Assembly (NCBI GenBank): GCA_964035575.1
Contig: OZ037902.1
Span: forward strand, 868,001 to 932,000
Reading direction: 5' to 3'
Length of the DNA: 64,000 bases
From: Rhynchopus sp. YZ270_cl-10
Taxonomy: Eukaryota > Euglenozoa > Diplonemea > Diplonemida > Diplonemidae
This document shows positions 50,301-59,212 of this stretch, one piece after another. Below the pieces are notes generated by a model. That model was given only the letters and a program-made list of their open reading frames with translations. It was not told the DNA's origin and made no database searches. The stretch's first letter is position 1, and each line of letters starts with the position of its first letter. A program made the translations under genes and the position numbers.

Positions 50301-50627
50301 ATGTCGTCTACCAAGAAATGGAGTGCAGTCATGCTGCATCTTGATCCAAAAAGTCTGTGGATGAAGGTCCAGCAGTGTTGGACACCAATGAGCCCTTCAC
50401 GAGGGGCACATCATTGCATGAGTCCCAGTGTGAGTAAAGGAAAACCGTTGCCGCTGTCGCTCATCACGAAGGTCATCCCAGATGCAGATCCGCTGCAGTT
50501 TGCGGTGGTGGTAGGTGGAGGCGGAGGCTGTGCGTCGAAGTCAAAAATGTTCATGTTCCGCGCCTCCACAGCAACCAACGCTGAGGAGTGGATATGGAGA
50601 TTGGATCTTGCTATTTCAACAAAATGA
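47301..50627 (+). CDS. NEK-like protein kinase with Gln/Pro-rich N-terminus and C-terminal PH-like domain
   Basis: Single exon, 1108 residues from the ATG directly after CTCTTTTAAG; an upstream in-frame ATG at 47202 only adds translated T-runs. Residues 1-320 are Gln/Pro-rich with poly-Gln patches; 320-445 are Ser/Pro-rich. The kinase domain starts near 453: GSGRQGAVW, Lys about 490 in AAKLL, THNDLKPSN at 582-590 and DFG at 603-605. The usual HRD Arg is Asn584, while the catalytic Asp585 and Lys587 remain. About 185 residues, basic then acidic, are inserted between DFG and GTPLYWSPE (790). The C-lobe has ADIWSFGVICYEM. The last 115 residues end in AEEWIWRLDLAIS, with the invariant Trp of a PH-domain C-terminal helix. 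NEK kinases with a C-terminal PH domain are known from kinetoplastids (T. brucei NRK). It would act in cell-cycle or flagellar/basal-body control at a lipid membrane; this is inferred. Confidence 0.88.
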   Translation: MLCGSQNVMNSANNVVPQGQAIPQCVPQMQGAQTGFTPGKALPPSPPPPPITQPPTPPLLQSKALPYQQNLQCGVPVSPPHPSLDNNIMYYDQNPQMNMVGSPPHGYNQVACQQPFPMSPPPQQQQQYFQQQYPSQPQSMYAPQYQQDYQNMSHNQAYMPSLQGIPNTCWGGGVQSPDMHRVNLQQQMQQQQQQHLNSDYAMDSHGTPNMQNLHVSPAAQPLSLSQPQQPPPLQSMQSPPQQFVDHYYTPKDQTVFMSEASTTNVSQGLTNTLGSSYSTNLCASPLKIPECEVEVEVEAETTQSTIPYVQGGSAMGDDDALLVLSSPSLGASGREYSCDSHGGSTRSKDEPEEPHTPQMPAALDPAQVAVVPSAIRKKGAGTPGASPPAATPETPNVMQFSSPLSCRSPLSPSLSAPQAVSTELPEGRVNVQRQDFGETRIVPDAIFAGLFERKKLLGSGRQGAVWSVSMRDVEGETEMEREDGRKEVAAKLLCRADMGPRDIRLALEEIDLLKKMAHPNIVCLYDSFVTETDLVILLQYCEKGDVSSMLHANCSFSGDRLLVLITQIGLAINYLHNVAHITHNDLKPSNILITSAGVVKLADFGVSSAAGPPPRERRRKVKRRKLKTHQIASCLSPSVKKMLKNPKSPSFAAYAKSPKHLLARSPAHKVHNAVRSPANSTRKHIKRGSTNSNPPTVQAEMVNEEVAVRHTAPPDSPPKHKNMRPPQVIVEGGDLSDLSNQVSAATASTDHNTKQCTDEFIEIEDDEYETTDSDSSEDLPHSIDKEVVRGTPLYWSPEVWTSVNTVTPIDGITNTPDCLLRCQGDFCKRKADIWSFGVICYEMCELSRPFKGQTLKEVARNVLEKASGIPQRVAKITSRTPFFQDLLLALLVEDPEERASIHTALRTPYLQRGLGVLLSAVRHATSISEIDGERILEDIQEYHDGSIWMESQKRELKREATMKAAREENAAYDEEEDNRNAAMLYPVMHNLRDFGGVVQKMSSTKKWSAVMLHLDPKSLWMKVQQCWTPMSPSRGAHHCMSPSVSKGKPLPLSLITKVIPDADPLQFAVVVGGGGGCASKSKMFMFRASTATNAEEWIWRLDLAISTK

Positions 50628-50751
50628 AAAAAAAAAGAAGAAAAAAAATAAAAATAAAAAAATGAGAGAGAATTCTATGATGTGCTTGATAAGCCAGATT
50701 TTTTGTGAAAAAAAACCTTTTTTTTGATCTATTTCTTGTCACTTACCATCG
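50628..50751. other. A/T-run spacer, 3' end of kinase gene
   Basis: A-rich then T-rich with no module. Confidence 0.4.
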
Positions 50752-51523
50752 TAATTCGGGCGAATTCGGGCACATTTCGGGCGAATTCGGGCGATTTCGG
50801 GCAGATTCGGGCGAATTCGGGCGCACAACCAGTATCTTATGTGTGCTGGGAAGCATGCCACCAGTGTAAAAATCTAACGCTTTATTTGAAAGATTGGCAC
50901 AAAATTTGTTCAAAGAAAAAAAAATTGAGCAAAAATTCCTAGTAGAGCCCAACTTATATGAGTGCAGCTCTGTTAGCAGCCACGTATAAAACCGATTTCC
51001 CTAACAATTTACACTAAAATACTACTAAAAACGTAAAAAGGCGATTTTTCACGTTTTTGGGCATCTCCTGAGCAACTACAGGCCCGAAACACCCCGAGAA
51101 TGGGTCACAACCACCCTGTGACCCGAAAATTCACGAAAATTCACCCTGAAATACGAAAAAATAGTGAAAACCCGGTTGATAGTGTGTTTTGGGTAGGAAT
51201 AAGCAAATGATAGTCAGAAAACCCTTAATTTGGTGGTGATTCTCACGGGAAAGTGCACTCAGGTGTACAAAAGTTTTCGATTCTTGCTTATTTTGACAGA
51301 TTTGACATCAAATATTTCCAAATATAAAAAGTTTTTTTGCGAAAATGAGTAGAACCCTACCTTGTCGGTTTTCACTACGGAAAAAAGCGCCCGAATTCGC
51401 CCGAAATCTGCATTTCGGGCTATTTCGGGCGTTTTCGGGCGACTTCGGGCGCACAAAATCGCCCGAAATCCGCCCCTAATTCGCCCGAAATCGCCCGAAA
51501 TGCCCGAAATATATTTCGGGCGG
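50752..51523. mobile_element. T19: element with TTCGGGCGA-repeat arms
   Basis: Both ends are arrays of TTCGGGCGAA words in opposite orientation (50755-50825; 51385-51523). The interior, read in reverse, is similar to 58090-58540 of T7 (shared GTGCACTCAG, TTTTCGATTCTTGCTT, AAAATGAGTAGAACCC). So a piggyBac-like core has acquired different termini, or the termini have expanded. Confidence 0.65.
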
Positions 51524-51754
51524 TCCAAGTATGACTTACACTCGAAACCAATTTTTTTTTGTTCTGTTATTTTGTGTTATAAAAAGAGGGAAAGCCTTGG
51601 GTGGGTTTTTTTTTGTTTTTGTTTTGCTGTTGTTGTTGTATGCAGGATTTGTTTACCTTTGCTTTGTTGTGCGAGAGGAAAACTTTATCGTGAAGTTTTA
51701 TTCCCTTCGGAAGAAAAAAATGATGAAGGTGATGAGGGTTTTCTAGGGTAAAGT

Positions 51755-51803
51755 AGGTAAAGTACGAAAGACTGTGGTTCATCTTGTCGACTTTTTCTCT
51801 TTC
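51755..51803 (+). repeat. B module, diverged
   Basis: GTAAAGTACGAAAGACTGTG then GTTCATCTTGTCGACTTTTT. An F-like GGTGTGTGAACGAGAGGTAC follows at 51810. Confidence 0.5.
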
Positions 51804-52286
51804 TTAAAAAGGTGTGTGAACGAGAGGTACACGGCGGGGCTGTGTAACCCCTGTTGCACAGCTGAGGGTGTGTAACTTTCGATGATAATATTATGCGACA
51901 TGTTGTGACAGTGTCACACGTTACACAGCGCCATGTAAATTTTCTTCTTTTTTTTTGTGTGTGACATTGTCTCTTACTCCATGTAGTCATGGAAGCAAAA
52001 AAAAAATTTTTTTTCCCTTACACGTAGTGTTATTAGAAACTCGAGTAATAAAGCCAACGTTTAATCGCCTGATACCGACTATTTTCTCCTCCCCTTTAAA
52101 AATCACTTGCGCCAAAATTCAGATCTCATACACTGTTTTTGGCTGCGTTCAACGAAAAATTGTTAAGCCTACGCTCATTTTTCTTGAATCGTGGGGGCTG
52201 CGTTCAACGAAAATAATCTTCCCCCCTTTTTCTAGTCGAGTAATCAAGATCAGTTGGCGACTGTAAGAGTCGAGTTTTTTTGTGTG

Positions 52287-52345
52287 ATTTCATCTGGATG
52301 ATTGGCAGGGTCAGTCGGAGGTGGTCTGCATTCTTTTCTTTTCTT
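52287..52345 (+). repeat. H module, diverged
   Basis: TTTCATCTGGATGATTGGCA then GGGTCAGTCGGAGGTGGTCT and GCATTC with a T-run. Confidence 0.5.
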
Positions 52346-52378
52346 TTTTTTTTTTCTTTTTCAACTTCTCTTTCTTTG

Positions 52379-52434
52379 CGTCAGTGCCTGCGTCCCAGAG
52401 GCGTTTGCACTATCAACTTCACTTTTTTTTTCTT
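52379..52434 (+). repeat. A module, 3' part
   Basis: CGTCAGTGCCTGCGTCCCAG, AGGCGTTTGCACTATCAACT and TCACTTTTTTTTTC. Confidence 0.8.
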
Positions 52435-53077
52435 TTCACTCGATCCCTTGAGACAGCATTCGAAGCTACCAAAAAGGTCTGATCAAAACCCCACCCTCCC
52501 ATCGACAAAGTGCGCAAAAAAGAGCAAAAGAAAAAAAATACCCCCAACGGAATCGAGGATTTTTCTTCTAATACGTATCTATTTTTTTATCAGGTGCGCT
52601 AAAGCACAGAGAGATTTAGATGCGCATCTAAAAAAAGGCCTTTTTTTATTTTCAAAAAACCCCCCTTTTCCCCATTAAATTTACACTAAAAAAAAATTAT
52701 CCGCCTATTTTCCCTTTTTATATTTCTCAGATTTACACTCTAAAAATTTTCTATTCGAAACAGCAAAAAAAAAGCAAAAAAAAAACCCAAAACAAAAAAA
52801 CAAAACAAAAAAATAAAGAAGGGCTTACGGAAGTTCTGCAAGCCTGTAAATCCCCATTGAGGCAGCCATCTCCCTAGCTGTTCTGATGGGGATTGGTTGA
52901 GTCAGCGTTTCCACCGTTTTTTTTTTCCTTTTTTCTTTTTCTTCTTCTCTCTCTCTCTCTCTCTTTTTTCCTTCGTTGTTCCAGTTTACAAGACAACAGA
53001 CCACCCACAACTCTCCCTATCCTCACAGAAACGAAAAGAATTTTACAAAAATACAGAGTAGAGCTCATCCTTGTAAA

Positions 53078-53125
53078 GGTGACCTAAACATTGTGGTGTC
53101 TTAGCGATCTTATCAACCTTTTTAA
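53078..53125 (+). repeat. B module, diverged
   Basis: AGGTGACCTAAACATTGTGG, TGTCTTAGCGATCTTATCAA and CCTTTTT. CTAA.../TTAG remain. Confidence 0.5.
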
Positions 53126-53347
53126 GTATTGCTGGCTGCTTCTAAATAACAAATCAAATTTTTCAAAAAAAAAAAAAAATCTTTTTTTTTAAAGAGATTT
53201 CATTGGGTTGAGGATGCATCTATACCTTTGAAATTCATTGAGCCTTCGGGCGACTTTGTTGTACAGAACCCGTTCTCGGACAGGGTGATTGTCAAAACTA
53301 CAAAAAAAATTATCTAAAAACTCCCCCAGAACGAACAAACCCCAATA

Positions 53348-53375
<28 letters not shown>
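53348..53375. repeat. (TG)n microsatellite
   Basis: About 14 TG units; a shorter tract is at 53419-53433. Confidence 0.95.
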
Positions 53376-53378
<3 letters not shown>

Positions 53379-53572
53379 ATAACTAATAGGGTAATTCTTG
53401 CGCAGAATATGGCCCCAATGTGTGTGTGTGTGTGTTTTAAGTACTCTTGTCATGGTGATTGTCGACATATGTCCTTCTCTGTTAATGTGACACAACAAGC
53501 TTTCTGGATTGTGAAGAACCATAAAAAGCTACATAAACCACAGATTATAATTTTTTTTTTGGAAAAAAAAAG

Positions 53573-53645
53573 ACAGTGGATATTGCACAACTGTGGCAAC
53601 ACAACCGAGGCAACTACACTACTCCAACAATTTATCAAAAAAGAT
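53573..53645 (+). repeat. D module
   Basis: CAGTGGATATTGCACAACTG, TGGCAACACAACCGAGGCAA and CTACACTACTCCAACAATTT ending ATCAAAAAA. Confidence 0.8.
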
Positions 53646-54065
53646 TTCAAAAAGCAACTCAAATGTCTGCACTAATAGCCAATATTTCAGAAGAACAGTA
53701 TCATCAGCCCTGCACCATTTAACTGTGGATGACCCCTTCCCTTCCTCCTGACCTCCCTCTTGTCCGTTTTGACAAAAGTAAAGTTTTTATTTGAAACCTT
53801 TGTGGTTCTCGGTGCACAAAGGAAGCCTCGTTCAACCTTTTTTTTTGTTTTTCTTTTTTTAATGTGTATACGTTTGGCGCATTCTCTTTCCAGTTTTTTG
53901 TTTTTGTTTTTCCTCTTTTTTTTCCCTATTGTTTTTCTCTCCCTCTGTTCACCCCTGCCCTTTTTGAACATATTCTCTTAAACATTGAGGCTACGAACGG
54001 TGAAGGAAAAAAAAGGACCTCTCTTTTTTCCCCGACGTGCACCTGTCATCACTCCTTTTTTTAAA

Positions 54066-54105
54066 GATTGGCTAAGATGAAGGACCCATCTTTTTTACCA
54101 ATCTC
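54066..54105 (+). repeat. B module, diverged
   Basis: GATTGGCTAAGATGAAGGAC then CCATCTTTTTTACCAATC. Confidence 0.35.
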
Positions 54106-54232
54106 ATATTTACACCCTTCTTATTCTTCGGTTCTTTTTGCATTTTTTTTTCTTTCCCTGGGTCAGACGTTGCTTGTTTTTTCAACGTTTTAACACCCTT
54201 CACCCAATTCTACTCTGTTCCATATAAAAAAA

Positions 54233-54266
54233 AGTGGAGTTCATCCTCGGGTGTCTACACTAATAC
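54233..54266 (+). repeat. C module, left half (split by T15)
   Basis: GTGGAGTTCATCCTCGGGTG then TCTACACTAATAC. It resumes as ACTAATACAACCAAG at 55623. Confidence 0.85.
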
Positions 54267-54523
54267 CAGGGAAATAGCTTGGGTACTTTTGCTGGTTTCA
54301 AAACCAGAACAAGCTGGTTTACTGGTTTGGGGAAAAATAAAAAAAAAAAGTGGGATTCGGGATTCAGTTTTTCGTCGCCCCCCCGCACCACTTCCCCACT
54401 CACAGAAGAAAGCCTCACACGTAAGCGAACCCCTAAAAAGGGTTCCTTGAGCGACTCTGTGGTGTAAAAAGCTGCATGTTTTGCACTATACCCTAATTTT
54501 TTTTCGCCTGCGGCGCCACTTTA

Positions 54524-54952
54524 CATGGATGTCCAAAGTACTTGAAGTATATCAAGTACTTGATCCCCCAAAAAATCCAATACTTGATACTTCAAGTACT
54601 TGACACCCTATTTTTTTTTCTAGTACTTTTTTACTTGTTCTCCCTCTGTCAAGTACTTTTTTCACAAAAAAAACGTCAAGTACTTGATCAAGTACAAAAA
54701 AAAGTGGGTACTTGATCAAGTACTTGACGTTTTTTTGCGAAAACAAGTACTTGACAGACTCTGCCAGAGGGTAAAAAAGTAAAAAAGTACGAGAAAAAAA
54801 AAATAGGGTATCAAGTACTTGATTTCTGTCAAGTACTTGATCAATCTTCAAGTACTTGACTGTCATTTTGAGAGGAAAAAAAAGGGGGGTCAAGTACTTC
54901 AAGTACCATAAAAAATCCGAAAAAAGTACTTCAAGTACTTTGGACATCCATG
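54524..54952. mobile_element. T17: 429-bp foldback built from CAAGTACTTG words
   Basis: Ends CATGGATGTCCAAAGTACTT and its complement, with ACTTTA on both sides (54518-54523, 54953-54958). The uninterrupted target GCGCCACTTTATATTA is seen in T13 (complement of 43636-43655), confirming a 6-bp duplication. The interior has about 20 copies of the self-complementary CAAGTACTTG word. Confidence 0.87.
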
Positions 54953-55050
54953 ACTTTATATTATTTTTTTGCTCCGCAAAAAAATAGAGTTTACAATGTC
55001 TTAGGGAACCCAAAAAGTTGACCGTTTTTTTTTTTTTTTTCAAAATGACC

Positions 55051-55348
55051 CAGGCTCTCCGCTAGGATTTCCGATTTTGAAAATATTCTGTTGATGGTCC
55101 ACGTTGGTGGGGTACATGCTTGCGCCGCAGGCGCACGGTACGCAACTTTTTTTTTTACCAACGCCCGATTTTGACTTTTTTGGGACGTTTGAGCACTCAC
55201 CTCTCCATATCTTCTTCTCCTGAGCTTTTTTGACAGGTAGAACGGGTCTGAACCACTCAGCAGAACTTTTTTTTTTTTTCTTTTTTTCCCCATTTTCAAA
55301 AAGTTCTGTTGACAATCAACAGAACTTTAGTACCTAGCGGAGTGCCTG
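55051..55348. mobile_element. T16: 298-bp short relative of T12
   Basis: Ends CAGGCTCTCCGCTAGG and CCTAGCGGAGTGCCTG, with 8-bp duplication AAATGACC (55043-55050, 55349-55356). It matches the first 190 bases and last 60 bases of T12, so it is an internally deleted member of that family. Confidence 0.88.
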
Positions 55349-55622
55349 AAATGACCACAGTAGCAACAGCCCCTGCTTCTGGAAGACGTATTGACTTCGT
55401 ACGGTTAGTGGAACATTAGGTGCAAGACCAAGCTCCGTTAACACAGGGGTATATTCCATTTTCTTGATTGTCTAGCAAAATTTACCCTTTGCCTCTCCAG
55501 TCTGTGGTTGGCAGGGAGGCGCGCGCGAAGCGCGCGACGACCGCTTTCAACCGAGGAAAATTTTTTTCTAAACCAGCAAACCAGCAACATTTGAAAAGTG
55601 CACCTTTCAAGCTACTACCCTG

Positions 55623-55642
55623 ACTAATACAACCAAGTTTTC

Positions 55643-55670
<28 letters not shown>
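55623..55670 (+). repeat. C module, right half
   Basis: ACTAATACAACCAAGTTTTC followed by about 25 A. Confidence 0.85.
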
Positions 55671-55673
<3 letters not shown>

Positions 55674-55794
55674 GGCGGTGTGCGGAAAAGTACATCGTCT
55701 TCACCGCTTCATCCCCTTCATCCCCTTCACCCCTTCTCATCAAATTCGTTCGGCAAAGATGCGTAGGAGACTTACTTTTTTTTCCCAACTAATC

Positions 55795-55902
55795 ACAAAA
55801 GGCTTGTATCATCTAAACAAACTTTTCTCATCTTTTTTGATTACGAATGTGATCAAAGGTGAAGCACGAGAGGCTTAGGGTCATCTTATAAACTTTTCTT
55901 TC
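55795..55902 (+). repeat. Two B modules in tandem
   Basis: A truncated copy (GGCTTGTATCATCTAAACAA, ACTTTTCTC) and 50 bases on a good one (GGTGAAGCACGAGAGGCTTA, GGGTCATCTTATAAAC, TTTTCTTTC). The second lost CTA of the left arm. Confidence 0.7.
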
Positions 55903-55924
55903 GGTACAGCAGGTCATTGTACCA

Positions 55925-55972
55925 AGGGTACACTGTCATGAGAGGGCTTTGTATTTCAACCCTTTCTTTATT
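55925..55972 (+). repeat. E module
   Basis: AGGGTACACTGTCATGAGAG then GGCTTTGTATTTCAACCC and TTTCTTT. It follows B and precedes A in a B-E-A row. Confidence 0.75.
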
Positions 55973-56022
55973 ATATGACTGTACACCTGCTTACAGCTTC
56001 CCTGTAAACCACCCCCATGCGC

Positions 56023-56100
56023 ATCGCTCCGGGGTTCGATCACCCGCGGAGTGTCAGTGCCTGCGTCCCAGAGGCGTTTGCATTATCAACTTTACTTTTA
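56023..56100 (+). repeat. A module, full copy
   Basis: CGCTCCGGGGTTCGATCACC, CGCGGAGTGTCAGTGCCTGC, CCCAGAGGCGTTTGCATTAT and CAACTTTACTTTTA. The outer arm pair CGCTCCG/CGGAGTG keeps pairing through a G-U. Confidence 0.83.
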
Positions 56101-56344
56101 TACGCCTTATGTTGGCCGCAGGGGAGTACTTGGATGTTTTCATGCGAGTCTGGCACTTCGTAAGAGTCAGTCGAGGGAAATCGATAACTACCGTTCGTTT
56201 TTTTTATGGACAGGATAACGTAACTGTGTGCCCATACGGTTTTTGTAGTGCCTCACCCCACAGCGGTACGAGAGCACACAGAGAGAGTTCCATGGTCTTA
56301 TTGTTCACTACACTGAAAGAGCACAGTTACGTCCAAAAAAAAAA

Positions 56345-56405
56345 ATATAGTGGAGCACACTCTAGGGTGGCTACACTAATACAACCAAGTTTTCACAAAA
56401 AAGAA
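56345..56405 (+). repeat. C module
   Basis: ATATAGTGGAGCACACTCTA, GGGTGGCTACACTAATACAA and CCAAGTTTTCACAAAAAA. A D module follows at once. Confidence 0.8.
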
Positions 56406-56458
56406 AATGGAGATTGCACAGCCGAGGCAACTACTCCAACAATTTATCAAAAAAATAT
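56406..56458 (+). repeat. D module, short
   Basis: TGGAGATTGCACAGCCGAGG, CAACTACTCCAACAATTTAT and CAAAAAAATA. The CTGTGGTAACACA part is deleted. Confidence 0.7.
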
Positions 56459-57475
56459 TTAGTCAGTTGAGGTAACACGCTCCGTTTTTTGCTCCCCCTC
56501 TCCCCGTTTTGCCCAGTACAATTATTAAATTTGTTTTTTTTAAATAATATCCTTCCCCCCCCTTTGCATTTCTTGAACAAACGAAAAAGAAACTTTCTCT
56601 TAAAAAAAAAACAAAACCCAAAACAAAAGGGAATGCCCAAGGTTTTAGGTCCAGCCCACGACCGTTTTTTTCCAAATGAAAAATCGCCCGTTGGGGGGTC
56701 TGGACCCCTGTTTCGAGTAACATTGTCACTTGGATTTGGAAAAATGGGTCTTCCCGAAAAGCAAAAATAACAAAAAAAAAAAAAAAAAACAAAACTTCAT
56801 AAAAACCCATTCGAACCCTCCTGTTAGACGGTATGTCAGCGGGGAGGAGAGAGAAAAACGAAAAAAAAAAAAAAAAACGAAAAACTTTAAAACAGAAAAC
56901 TAAATGATAACTAAGAAGCCTTTGCAACAGATCGACGATAGATCTTATCAGCAGACATAAGGCCTGTCATTTCTCTTCCCTGGGGATCAGTTTTTTTTTT
57001 CACCCTCATTTTTTCTTTTTTTCTTTTTTGAGAAAAAAATGTACACATTTGGTGTTCGTGATTTTACCAAAAAGCACCGAAGGTGCCCGGGGGGGATCAG
57101 GAATACCATCAGATTTAACTTTTATTAGAATATTCTGTCGTCTGTCGCTATAAAGAACAGAAAAAGAGATCAATGTGACGTATTATTTATGTGTCCGAAA
57201 AAAAAAAAATGTTTTTTAGGTAAGGAATTACAGTACCCTCTCAGTAGTGCTTTCGGTTAGCTTTGATTAGGTGGTGGTATCTGAAGGTAAAGGCTAGGTT
57301 CTGTTCGATTGGTATCTTTTTTAAAAAGGGCAAAAAGAGGAAAAAAATAATGTGAGTGAAAATAGACACAAATACGAGTGCACGAGAGAGAGAGGCACAT
57401 TTTATCTTACAAGATTTCTTTTTGTTTTCAGAAACCAAATTTCCAGAAAAATAAATTACATTTTTTTTTTTTAAA
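56459..57475. other. A/T-run rich spacer
   Basis: About 1 kb with long A-runs (56770, 56862) and no supported gene. A B/F-like CACGAGAGAGAGAGGCACAT with TTTATCTTACAAGATTTCTT lies at 57381-57421. Confidence 0.45.
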
Positions 57476-58843
57476 CCCTTTAGACCCCAGATACCCATAT
57501 ATGGGTAGCAGAATGGCGCCATACAATTAGGAACATTCTACTCAAAATTGGAAAAACATTTTTTATATTTTGAAAGATTTTGCGCCGATCTTTCAAAAGA
57601 AGCAAGAATCGAAAAGTTTTGTGCATCTAATATTTTTTTGGATGCTGGGGGGAAGGCGGAGCTGCCACGGAAAATCATGTTTTTTGACCAACACCCCCTG
57701 AAATGACCCTCCTAATACCACTAGGCTATTACTGGGGTTCTACTCAGTTTCAGAAAAACATTTTTTTATATTTTGAAAGATTTTTCACCGATCTTTCAAA
57801 ATACGCCATCTAAGAACACTTTTATGCATCTGGGTTTTCCTTGGATGCCGGGGAGCGTGAAAAAGTACGAAAAAAGGTCACTTTTCAGAGCCTCCATGTG
57901 ATCAAAAATTTTCTACTCGTTTTCGTGAAAACACTTTTTTTGTGTGGAAAGATTTCGTTCACATCTTTCAAAATACGCAAAAATCGAAAACTTTTATGCA
58001 TCTGTGATATCCTCGGATTTTGGTGAGATTTTACCACCAAATCACGGGTTTAAACGTTGCTAAGGTCGTAAGGCTAGTAGAGTTGATAAGTGGGGTTCTA
58101 CTCATTTTCGTGAAAAGATTTTTACATATTTGGAAAGATTTGATGTCAAATCTGTCAAAAGAAGCAAGAATCGAAAACTTTTGTGCATCTGAGTGCACTT
58201 TGGAAGTCCGTGAGAACCACCACCAAAATCACTGTTTTTCTGACTATCCTTTGCCTTATTCCCACCCAAAACACACTAGAAGCCGGGTTTTCACTATTTT
58301 TTCGTATTGCAGGGTGCTTTTTTTGTGAATTTTCGGCACACAGGGTCGTTCTGACCCATTCTGGGGGTGTTTCGGGCCTGTAGATGCCAAAAAACGTGAA
58401 AAAATCGCATTTTTACGTTGTGTAGTGGTGTTTCAGTGTAAATCGTTAGGGAAATCGATTTTTAGACATGCTGTCAACAGAGCTACACTCATCTAAGTTG
58501 GGTTCCACTAGGACTTTTTGCTCGATTTTTTTTTCTTTGAAAAGATTTTGTGGCGAATCTTTCAAATAACGCCATTTTCGGAGAGGAATAATTTAGGGAT
58601 ATTCCCTCGCTCGGCTGGACGAGTAAAAAATCGAAAGGTGGATTTTGTGCTCACCTCATTTTGGGGATAATATTTTTTTTCGAAAAAAAACTTAAAAAAA
58701 TGGAATTGAAAGCCGTGTTCAAAATCTTTCAATTGCGGCCAGGTACGATCAAAAATTTGCATCTGGGGTCCCTTTACCGGTTGGAGAGCCCCAAAAACCA
58801 AAACTCAAAAGTGGGTCCAAAAAACGGCTTGGGGTCTAAAGGG
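57476..58843. mobile_element. T7: piggyBac-like non-autonomous element
   Basis: Ends CCCTTTAGACCCCA and TGGGGTCTAAAGGG with TTAA beside them (the left has one extra A). No coding region. The interior repeats ATTTTGAAAGATTT...ATCTTTCAAAA...GCAAGAATCGAAAA about every 180 bases (57570, 57768, 57945, 58120), each followed by TTGTGCATCT or TTATGCATCT. Confidence 0.8.
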
Positions 58844-59032
58844 TTAAATATAAACAGCAGAACGAACAAAACAGAAAAAATAAACAAAGAAACAAAACAA
58901 AAAAACAGAAAACAGAAACACACTCCGACCCTCCTCTAGTGAATTGCGGCAAGAGCGCGAAGAATTCACGGAACCAGGAAAGGAAAGCCAAAAAAAAGCT
59001 TAACCTCATTTGTGTGGATTTTATTCTTTTAA

Positions 59033-59068
59033 CCCTATGCACCCGCAAAAATGGCTTGGGGTATAGGG
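59033..59068. mobile_element. T8: 36-bp piggyBac-like micro-element
   Basis: CCCTATGC...GGTATAGGG between two TTAA sites (59029-59032, 59069-59072). Its right part, CAAAAATGGCTTGGGGTATA, resembles the right end of T7 (AAAACGGCTTGGGGTCTAAA). Confidence 0.6.
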
Positions 59069-59148
59069 TTAATGGGTAAAAAAAGTGAACGGGTGTTTGT
59101 TGTCCAGACTCCCGTAGTCGTTCATAATATCATTGCAAAAGAAGAAAA

Positions 59149-59212
59149 TATAGTGGAGTTCATCCTCGGGTGTCTACACTAATACAACCAAGTTTTCAAG
59201 AAGAAAAAAAAA
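59149..59212 (+). repeat. C module
   Basis: ATAGTGGAGTTCATCCTCGG, GTGTCTACACTAATACAACC and AAGTTTTCAAGAAGAAAAAA. Confidence 0.82.

Larger units (their letters stand above)
51524..54232. other. Spacer with simple repeats and modules
   Basis: About 2.7 kb without a supported gene. It holds B (51755, 53078, 54066), F (51808), H (52287), A (52379) and D (53573) copies and two TG tracts. Confidence 0.45.
54267..55622. mobile_element. T15: hAT-like element inserted into a C module, carrying T16 and T17
   Basis: Ends CAGGGAAATAGCTTG and CAAGCTACTACCCTG are flanked by an 8-bp duplication ACTAATAC (54259-54266, 55623-55630). Without the two nested inserts it is about 615 bp, close to its relative T13 (640 bp, opposite orientation). 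The core has the GCCTGCGGCGCC...GCTCCGC cassette split by T17, and GCGCGCGAAGCGCGCG at 55518. Confidence 0.9.
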
